This document shows positions 10,347-21,000 of a stretch of DNA of 38,148 nucleotides, piece by piece. Source of the stretch: Acanthaster planci (lineage: Eukaryota > Echinodermata > Asteroidea > Valvatida > Acanthasteridae). The first letter of the stretch is position 1, and the number at the start of each line of letters is the position of its first letter. The stretch is taken from the NCBI RefSeq assembly GCF_001949145.1, contig NW_019091385.1, positions 2,439,310-2,477,457 on the forward strand. Reading direction: 5' to 3'. The notes beneath the pieces were generated by a model that was not told the DNA's origin, searched no databases, and saw only the letters and a program-made list of their open reading frames with translations. Position numbers and translations under genes: made by a program.

Positions 10347-11879
10347 CGGACAGGGAATCCATAGAAGACTCCAGGGGAACTTGGATGAAAGTTAAATGGA
10401 ATAATACTGTTTCTTTCATTAATCTAGTTTTATAATCAAATCCATTGTCATTTTTTTAATGGTGTCCAATCTACACCAACTGTAACAAGGGCGCCCTGTT
10501 CAGAAGTTTCCTCACGATCAAGCACGGCTGGGGTGAAGGTGGTGGGGTGGTTGCAGGGCAATGTGCGGATGGGGCAGTGTAGTGATAGAGTTAAGTGATT
10601 TGGGACGAGCTCCATAGGACGACGTGGAATCGGGGTGAAGTGACTGACACCCAAATACAAATGAATATCCATAATTGTACGTGAACTTCATCATATTATA
10701 GAGCAAGGAAACAGATTCATGTACATAGGAATATCACTGAACAAAAAGGATTTGACTGCTTCACTTCCTCTTTGTGCATATGTTACGCCCAACTCTAGCA
10801 TCTGTCCCAACTGTAGTGCGCAGTCGGGCTGGCCCAACTATTTTAGCTACTCTGTAGAAAATTTCTCAACCTCCCCCCAAGTTTATGCAGCTCAAACGTA
10901 ACATACTTCATCTAAAATATGGCACTTCATTATACAAACTCCTTTCTGCCAGCACGAGTTACTGATGTAAACAAAATGACTGGCGTGCACACACTCACTG
11001 ACTGTGCTCCAGCCTAGGCTGGAGACAAGGCAGAGTGAAGTGGGTACACATCGTGTACGTTGTGAAGTTTGCTCACCATTTTCTGCAGCATAATTGCGAT
11101 TTAGTCACGGCACACAAATATATCATGAGTTCACACAAAGACCATCTGGACAACAGGGGATTTGAGTGTCGCATGTACTCGCATTACGCAACAGTTACAA
11201 GTTGACCATTGTCAGGACGAACACTAAAGTCATCACCATGTCAGGCGAAATTTGGTTGCCTTCCGGATTCCCTACGATACATGTAGCTTTCCCGGAAGTT
11301 GTGATGGATGTCTACGACGTGCCTGCGCGCGCACGCACGCACAGCAAGATAGCGCATTGCCTTGTGGGAAAGAGTGAATGACTTCATCGTCACGTGATAT
11401 GACGTACGAGCGATATCGATAAGGAGTATATATATCCACGCGTGAACGTTTTATAGACGACCGATCGCAAATAAAATGGCATATCATTGGACATTTTAAT
11501 ATATTTGTCTTAAATCCTAACTCCTAAATTATGGTCATATCAGAATCAAAGCCAAATGAGAACGCATTAAAATGTATAGTTTTATATAATGGTGCTAAAT
11601 ATTATACTTTTAAACTCACAAATTGGTAAAATGACTCTGTACTGTAAATTATTTGCAGCAGAATTGTCCAATCAAATGCAGCGTGATGTTTACAACGCTT
11701 TTACCTGTGCGCAACAAATTTGGGCAGCTGGATTTTCGTCGCAGGCAGAGTGGTGGCCTTGCCACTCGGCGTCTCCCATATTTCAAAACAAAATACACTA
11801 TTTTTTTGCAATTTCCCGAAATTTGATTTCTTCAAGTCATTCCCGTCACTACATAGCCTCCGTACATCTGGTTTTCGTC
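10347..11879. promoter_or_regulatory. Divergent RAB30/PCF11 promoter region (inferred)
   Basis: This lies between the two head-to-head genes and has no conserved coding sequence. About 11250-11460 is richer in CpG and carries ETS-like CCCGGAAGT (near 11290), an E-box CACGTG (near 11391), CRE-like TGACG and a CGCGCGCACGCACGC run. PCF11 transcription probably starts just upstream of 11880; a frame open from 11589 reaches the PCF11 ATG but does not resemble PCF11. Which elements serve which gene cannot be told from sequence. Confidence 0.4.
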
Positions 11880-12032
11880 ATGGCGGAGACAGTGAAACGA
11901 GAATACGAAACGGCGTTGTCCGACCTCACCTTCAACAGTAAACCGCTGATCAGCATGTTGACGATGTTGGCGGAAGAGAACGTGAAGCACGCGCCGCAAA
12001 TCGTTGAAGTCATCGAATCCCGACTTCAGAAG
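11880..12032 (+). CDS. PCF11: PCF11 exon 1 (CID start)
   Basis: 51 codons, MAETVKREYETALSDLTFNS to VIESRLQK. The start has G at -3 and G at +4. The LTFNSKPLI and LTMLAEEN segments are the first helices of the CTD-interacting domain and match human PCF11. Donor AAG|GTTAAT, phase 0. An in-frame open stretch continues upstream but has no family likeness. Confidence 0.9.
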
Positions 12033-15000
12033 GTTAATTAACTTGTGTAGATAACCTCTAATATAATTTTAGATCAATCTTATTGCTATATTGGCACATG
12101 GTGATCGTGTCAATTATCATGGTTATGGTAAACTTTGGGGCCATCATTTTGAATTTGCTATCATGTTTGCAGAAAATCAATATGGCGTCCAGAGTAGATA
12201 AAACTAATTGGGGCGCCGTGCAAGTTCCTTACTGATTTTATTAGAACTAGATCAAGAATCATTTTCTGGTCAGCATTTTGGTATTCTCCATTTTCATGCA
12301 TTTTGTCGACAGTTGATACTTGTCACCAGGTTATGGCATTGATAATAGGCCCCCTAATTCGAACCACAAGCATTTTGTCACAAACTTAAATAAGAGGTGA
12401 ATTGGAATTAGGCCAAGTCTTCATGAATATGGCCTGTTATTTATCTTTGGTGTTCCAAAGAAAGCTGTTTTTCTAACTACTTAACAATGAATGAGAGTTA
12501 ATATTTGGTTCATCCTCCATGAAGGAGTAATTTTTAAAGAGTCTAACTTGTTTATATGCATAGTCCTGTGAAAGGATTATTGAAAAACTTTATTCTGGTT
12601 AAACATGTTGACATAAATGCAACATTAGAGATTCACACTCACCTAAAGATTCAAGCGCTTTTCAAGTTTTGGGCTTACCAATGCCAAAATTAAGATTTCA
12701 TCCATGCTTGTGACTGCAGCTTTGGATGATAAGCTAATAGTTTTTGCAGGGCTTCTAAACGACATGACTGGGGGTCACTGAAACTTTAATTCAATGGAGG
12801 AAAAATAGCTAGGTCCTATGCACATAAAACATTTCTTGGAAATTAAGCAGAACCTGCCTTTTAAATTCCATTGCAGGTACAATATCTATAGTCTTTCCCA
12901 GTAGTTACAGTTGACAACGCTGAGGTATTCAAAATTATTTTAGACAGGAAGATGCATTTCTAATATGTGAAATATAATGATTAATGGAATATGGAAATAA
13001 AATATAATGTTGCTTGACTACGTGTGGGCAGATGTGTTTATTTATAACGTCAGAGTGACCTCTGCCATCAGGTATCACGGGCATTGTGTTAAGAAGTTGA
13101 AGCCATTCCTGTGCAACAGGAAATGTGTACATGTACTTGAACAGTGGCTTTTTTCTTTTTATTGTATTGTGTCCTTCCAGAGAAAATTCCTTCCAGGAAG
13201 TAACAAATGGGTTTTTTCCTAATTGTATGATTGATTTTGACGTGAAAGCCCAACAGAATAAAAGTTGAATTGCTAATTAGAAATCGGTGTTTTCTTACTA
13301 TATTTGCATTTTGTATTGGTTGGAATTAAAATATGAAAATAATTTTTGTTAACTTTGCCTATCTGAACAAATTACACTGTTTATGATAAATACCGTAAAA
13401 AATTTTTATGTAGGCAACATGTTTCCCAAGACAATTCCATTGTGTAGATTCCGGCATTTATCTTTGGTTGACTTTGTTCAGAAAAGGTCATGCCTAGTCA
13501 TGCAAGTTTCCTTTGAAAGTTTGCCGTCTCTTCACAGAAACTTTCCACATTGATTATGACATTCGGAATGCAATACGTTGCGCAATTACCATAATGAGAA
13601 GTGTTGCATGTCTGCCTTGCGTACTTTATTTTGAGTTTACCTGCCTTGAAATAAACAGTACATGCACTGGCATCATATGTGATGGATAAGTTTGTTTCAG
13701 CCTTGCTTGATGCTGCAAAGCCAAGATCAACTTGGAGGCACAATAACATTCACAAGGGGAAAGCATGTCAGTGGAGTATTAGTGACTTAGTAGCTTCCCC
13801 ATGATAGATGCCATTCTGTGTCTCCTGTACATGTATGTCTTGGCATTGCAGGATTTAGCTGTGTGTTTGCTGTGGTATGTGATGTGCCAGACTTGCGTGA
13901 TGCGTGAAATTGAAGGAATATTGCAAAATTGCTATAAAATTTAAACAGGGAGCAAAGAGTAATGAGTTGGTCCACGGAAGCTGACACTAAGATGCACTTG
14001 GTGTTGAAAATCCATGACCACAAGCCGAGGTTCGCTTGATATGTCCATCTAGTCTGCAGGAGTTGTGTAGCTGATGTGCCTTGGACACTGGGACTACATG
14101 TAGCTGTATAGGAGGACTTGACAATGCCACAAGAGTTGTGCTTTTGATGTACCTACTCGTAATATTATTGTACATGTATAGAACAGCTCTTCAAAAATGG
14201 TTTAGCAATCCCAGATGGAACACTCCACATGACAGTGATTAAAAGAGCTTTGGTTGGGTTAGCCTTTCAGGAGATGTTCAGTAATTGATAGTGGTCCAGA
14301 GTGGTTTCAGTTCAAAAGACCAGTTTGGATGAAATAGAATTACACCACACATTACATGTAGAATGTTGACAAGGAGGTACAGCATCAGTGCTGTGCCAAC
14401 ATGAAAGGGTGATTGAAATAAAACATGACTCACACAATCACTGCATTTAATTTGTGATTTAAAAAAGTGCTCTGTGAAGGATCTTCCAAAATTTAAGATT
14501 TACATCGAAGACGGCCTACTTCTGTCATGGAACTTGTTTTTTGGAAGTATTTTGTATATGATTTGGCTAAAGAAATTGGATTTGTAACTTCAAATCAACC
14601 AGTCGCCAGTTCAGTGTCCGGTTAAAAATATTTCAGAGTTGTGGTTTTATTTGTTTGATTTGATGTTTTTGTTTAAAATTGATCATGTTGAGTCATTTAC
14701 ATATGTGTAAGCATGCTTAATTGAACTTTTCATCAGTACTTGAATCAATTTCTCAAACTTCTATCCGTCACTGTCACATCTTCAGTCTCTTATTTTTTCC
14801 CCTCCATTTAGAAAACATCTTCCCATGTTAACACTTGCTTCTGTACCTGAGAAATTTCCTTTTCCCACCATACATGGTGTATGTGTCATCACAGAATAAT
14901 CAAAATTGTTCAGGGCAGCAGTAAAGTTTACAGTGGACCTGCAGATGTTGATACAAAATGAATTTTGCTTTCACTTCAGCATTAAATGCAGATCTCCCCT

Positions 15001-18000
15001 TAAGCTTACAACTTTCTCTCAAACCAGCTAATTTTCTTGGTTTTCCATTCAGAAACTGAAAGAGACAATAGGCATACTTGAGAAGCCCTATTTAGCCTCA
15101 GCTCTCAGACATTCCAGTCGCAGGCATGTTTGCAAATTGACAGGGGTAGCCCCCTTGAAAGCTTTAGGGCTGCAAGTGCCCATTTAAGTATTTCGCTATC
15201 AGATCTTGTACACTTATCAGTTTATGCATTTCAGTGTTATGCAGTGTATGCATTCTTTTAGGTCAAATTGGTTTGGGCTGATCGCTTGCGCAAGATTTGC
15301 CTAGTAAATAACCATATGAATTTTCTTTGATACAGGATACGAAGAAATCTTTTTCTCAAACTGTTAAAGTCAGCTGCATGGAAAAGTCACTTTCACACTT
15401 CAGAGGAAGACCCACGTAGAAAATTAATGTCTTATTCAACATTTTGAGCAAGGAATGAAATGCATCATCACTTCGAAAATGTTTGAGTCAAAAACCTTGT
15501 CATTGATTTGGGTTGCAATTTCTTTTCTTACGTGGCTAACCTTCAGGACATTTCCTGTCAGTTTCTCCAAGATAATTTCTCAAAAGAATTTCGATCATGT
15601 TACACAGCCTATTAGAAATGATGTATGTATTTTGACGATACTTACGTCGGTGCAAAATGTATATGGTTGAAACCTATTAAGTAACGTTTAACAGAAATGG
15701 GTATTGCCTGGATTTGGTCATTTCATTTACACATACATGTCCAGGGAGCAGGGACGGATGCCCCACTTGGTGTCTTGTCAGTGAGAGAATTTTTAGCTGG
15801 GAACAGATTTGATTTTATGGATCGATCAAGGATTTGACTCCAGTCCACCTGGAGGGTGCAATTTTCACACTTGCTCATGTTGAGAACAGTGAGGCACACC
15901 CCAGGGCTCTTCCTTGAATCGGGGGAATATGAGAGGGAACTCGTAGCGAAGTGTGAGAGCGGCTAGTTGTAGTGACCAATTCTCCCCCCCCTCGTCTGTG
16001 CAGGCCAAACCCTCTGAAAAACTACCAGTCCTGTACCTCATGGATTCTATCATCAAGAATGTGAAGGGTGCTTACCTCGAGGCATTTACCCCAAATGTCG
16101 TGCAGACATTCTGCGGTGTATTTGAAAAGGTTAGATGTCAAAAGATTTCAAAAATTTTGTATTATAAAATTTAGCATCTTTGACAATGGCATTTATTGAT
16201 GAACATTAAATTCAAGTGTCCAAATTATCAAATTAAGTCACAAGTCATGGCTTTTAATTAAAAGTGGGTTTTGATTAAAAACCTCTAAATGTGAGGGAAA
16301 AGATGTACTTGCAGGATCATTGTAAACTGATCCCATGTTTAATGTCTGATGTATATTTCACCATGTTTGGGAAGTTTTAAGGTACTTGTTCAAGGAAATT
16401 GGATATTGTGTTAATGTGTCTGTCTTAACAGTTTAAGGTTGTGTATTTTTCGTTAATTGCACTTAAGTTTAAATAAAACAAGCCCTGAACCCCCCCCCAT
16501 CCCCTGTTTGAAAATGATGGCATTTGTCCATTTTGTTTAAGCAAGCAATGCAGACTGTTTTTGCCATCTGCATTTGTATGGCCCAAGGCATATGTGTAGG
16601 GCGGAACTAGTTAGGAGGTGGATGGTGCAGAAGGATTTTGAAATAAGCTTATGCGGTATAGCCAGGATGTAACAATCCATGTCATTTTCTTCACTGTCCA
16701 AGCCCCACTCGGTGTCGAAAACTCCGCCCATTCCTGCCGCAGGATCTGTGTCGTCTTGTACCTTGAGGTACTTGGGCCCTTATCCATGACAGTATGCCTT
16801 GAAACACCTCTAGATGAAAAGAACAAAACACTCTAGATCATTCAATTTGAGTGTAATTTTTTTTTGGGGGGGTCCAGGGTGTTGACAAGGCCATTTCCAA
16901 AAATGAAATAGTCATTGGTTTGAGTTGAGTTGCACAACAGGCAATTTCTCTCCTCTTCTTCCAGCAAGTTTTGGAAAGAAAGTCCATCACTACACCTGAA
17001 TTAGCCATCAAGACCTCCCCCCCCCCTAAGTTGCAAGTTCCAAGTGTTCCATTTATTAAGTGTTAGGGTGTTAGTCCTGTTGACAGAATTTAGAACTTCT
17101 TGTGACCCTGTTGATCTTCAACCATTTGCCCATTGTGAATGAATGCCAGGTTGACGAAAAAACCAGACAGTCCCTTTTCAAACTGCGGATGACGTGGGCC
17201 AGTTACTTCACTCACACCAAACTGTATGCGTTGGACTTGAAGGTGAAAGAGTTGGACCCAGCATGGCCTATTGTTGCCGACCCTACTACTACCTCCCACC
17301 CTGCTGCTATTCATGTTAACCCCAAGTTTATTAAAAAGGTAAGTAGTCGCAACTTTTTGCCAAATTTAAAGTGTTGAGGTTATATCGATTGAAATTAGTT
17401 GTGGAATTAAGGTTCAGGAAGTTTAGAATATTGTTTGGTTTGAATTACGGGCTGTCAGAATTTCTCAGTAAAGTTGCTTGAACAAAAGGATTGTAATTCT
17501 GTTTCAGCGGGTTTGTCTCATGTTTTTGCACCTAAGTGAGAAGTTAAACTGCTTTAGAACACCTTTAAATGCAAGGCAACCTGTCCCCATCTGATAGCTC
17601 TACCTTGGGAATTTTCTGACTAGCATGGAGAGTGGGTGGCATAAAAAAAGTAAACAGGTGCCCTGTGGCTGTATAACAGTCAGCTAAGAGTTGCACAGAT
17701 GTTCACATCTAACAGGTGGCTGCTGGTAACAGATGTGGGCCATCAATGTGGGAACTTTATATCCAGTGATCAAACAGCCAACATTAACTATTGGCTATGA
17801 TGGAATTCAAGATGCGTTACAACAAACACTAAGTTGGTATGGGGAGCTGTCGGAATGAAATACACAATACAAATTCCTTTTACACTGAAAACATTTTGTG
17901 AATTCATCTTTAAACAAGCATTGGTAACTTCATTTGAGATCAATGTTTGCAAAGCCTAGATCAGAGCTTTTTATCCAGACCTTTAGAAGAATTTAAAGTA

Positions 18001-21000
18001 TAATTGTTCATTGTGCCCCCTCCCTGAGGTTTTTATGTGTTTCATTTTTGGAAAACTGAAGACGCACTATTTGCCCGCATCTTAAACTACTAGTTGTGAT
18101 AATAACCCTTAATTCCAGTCCCCCAGTAGTGTATAAGAGGGGAGGTGAGGGTAGTGGGCTTGAGTGTTCATTGAGAGTTATGGGGTAGGTTGATGTCAGT
18201 GCAAAGGAGAGTGGATTTGCCGCCAGCTATGAATATTTATGTAGTATTTGGTAGTACGTTTGCAGTGCCTGTATCTAGTGCTCATCTCTGTTTTTTGCAG
18301 GTTTTCTTTTATGATCTATTCTCACAGTCCTGATTGTGCATTCATAATTACATTCACCTTCCTAACAGTGTCCTGATGTTTTTACATTCTTGACCCCATT
18401 ACGTTGTGCCATCCCTGCATCCATCTTGGCTACTCTCTCATGTTCTCTAAATTAATCCAGCTTTCTTTTCCCCTCCACACCCCACCCCAGCCCCAGGCCA
18501 CTGTGGCAGCCACTAAGACATCCCAACCAGCCGCCACCACCCAGGCCACCAGTGTACAGCTGAGTGGGGAGGAGTTGGCTGAACGCAAGAAGAAGGAGAG
18601 CGAACGACAGGAGATGGAGATGAGGCAGCAGCTGCTCAAGAAACAGGAACAGCTGCTGCAGCTGCAGCAGAAACGGCTGGAGTTTGAACTGCAGCAGACA
18701 CAGAGCAAATTGGAGGAACAGGTTTGTACCTAAGCCTATTCAAACTAGGTTTATCAGGAGTATGTTTTCACCAGCGGCGTAGGGAAAGCATTTTTTTGGG
18801 GGAGTGTGCCAGGGTCAATTTTCGCACTTGTAACTTGTTCGGCAATTTAGTCCACGTAACGCGTGAAATTCGTAAAATGCAGAAGGGGTGTTTTAAGGGG
18901 GTGTGTAAGATTGGCATTTGCAGTAATATTTAGAATTTTTTTGAATTTAGGTTTTGGGGTGATGGTTATTTACTGTTAGTACCAATCCATTGATTTATTT
19001 CACATTTTAATTTAAACTGTTTCGAAAAAAATCCAAAAAAATGATGATCGTTTTTGGAGTTCAAGGAGCAGCTCCTGTAAATTTTCTCGCAAAAATCCAT
19101 GGACCATCGGACCACAGAACGTTGTAACAGAGTCACCTGTAAGGCAGCAGAGATCAGGATTTGCAGTTCTCCGACAGAGATTTGAACCCCATTTATTCAG
19201 TTCAAGCATCGAACTCGACAAATTTATTTTGAAGTTAAACTCTCTTCTTTTGAAAATACAATGATGTGGCGTGGTTTCGAAATATGAACAACGCTTAATC
19301 ATGCAGCTGCACAGCGACCATATTGCGAGTCATGGCACCTCAACAAGCTTGCACGTTGTACAGTCATTGTGCAGTTTCTTTACTGCACATAAAAAGGCAC
19401 TCTGTCTCATTGCATGGTCACTGTCCAAACATTGTCGTTGCACGTAAAAAAAAAACCCTAATCCAATCAAAAAATGAGGCAAATACTTGTGTATTAGTGA
19501 CAGAGATCATTTGCATAAATAGGAGAATAAATATCTGGAAATTGCAAGTTAAACACGGCCGTCACAGCGGACCTCGAAAACAAGCGGATGTGTTTAGTGG
19601 TTTGGGTTATAACATTATCTCTGAAGGGGTGATTATAAGACAGTATACTGTTTTGCCCGTGCTAGCACTTTTGCAGTCTGAAATAATCTCTTAAAATGAA
19701 TTGAAATTCTTCTTGAGGTCACCAGGTACAACTCTAGATGAATTTTGACAGTTTACAACGTGTTTGAGTTGTGCCGCCAAAAGCGAGTTCATGGATGTTT
19801 TTAATGTTACTTGCTCTTGCATTCCTCCATGTTTGTTCATATATCGCATGGAGGAATAAAAACATATCGGTAGGCTCTTCCAACGATTAAGTACGATTCA
19901 CATTTTTTAAAACTGAGTCAACTGACTGTGGAGAGGTAATGTGCGTGTGCATGTACGTGCAGAGCTGCTCAAATGGTTGTGAGATTTTAACAAAGTGCAT
20001 TTTTCAAAGATCGTCCGGATGAATGGTTTTTAAAAAATGGGAAAAACTCTGCAAAAAATCGTTTTCTTAAAAAACTACAGCACTTAGGCAAAAAAATTTA
20101 CAGATCATTTTACTTTATTATGTACTTTCTGCGTGCGCTCATTTTGCAAAGTTGTCGCTTACTAACAGCGGTGTAGCGAAGGCAGTGTACTAATCTATTA
20201 GGCAAAAAAGAACCGATTACGACTACAGTTAGCAGAATAATCCTTAAAAATACTCCAGGCGGCTCGGCTATACGTTATCTGTTTTTTTGTTTGCAATAAA
20301 ACACTAAACAGTTTCTCTAAAAACTATGTGTATGAAACAATTTTCCACCCATGCAGATCCAGACGGGCCCTACCCTGCGCACACCCTCAGGCACCAGTCC
20401 AATCTTGTGCAACTGATACCCGTTCCTCTTTACTTCTACAGCACAAGTGCACGTACATGTACCATGGAGAAATGCATATTACCCAGTAGGCTGCGTTCGC
20501 GCGATTACTTGGTATCCGAGTGTGGATGCGCGCGCATTACTCTCGGGTCAGGAGGATACTCCTATCCTGTGTGTCGACAGGGAGTATACTCTAGCTGACC
20601 CTCACCCAGCCCACCTGCCGTTTGTGCTCGGGAAACTACTCAATTAACACAAGTATACACATGTACTATAGTACATGAGCCTCGTGTATTTAAGGAAACT
20701 GAGCGCGATCATGCGCGGCAATCGCGATTGGCCAAGACTCGGACGGGCACCTATAAAATACATACGGGACTCGGCAACCTGACTTTGGACCGTAGGACAG
20801 GCAGATTCAGACAAAAACTGATGTTAATCCTGAGTAGGCTAGCAGTTATTTTGTAAGCATTACACACCTTCAGGCAGCTTCAGGGAAATGCTGGTGGCCG
20901 ACTGGTCGGTGTACGTCAATAATTCATGACGTCTATTTCAGTTTCATTTGCCAACTGACCTTTTATTTGCCGACTGAAAAGAATTATTGGGGGGGGGTTC

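Noticed and set aside
16537-16826. Retroelement integrase-like fragment on the minus strand in intron 2
   Set aside because: A DKGP-like tetrapeptide is suggestive, but no flanking catalytic pattern or LTR could be seen.
19012-20647. ORFs inside the hAT element as a transposase
   Set aside because: None shows a BED finger, RNase H-like motif or hAT dimerisation region.
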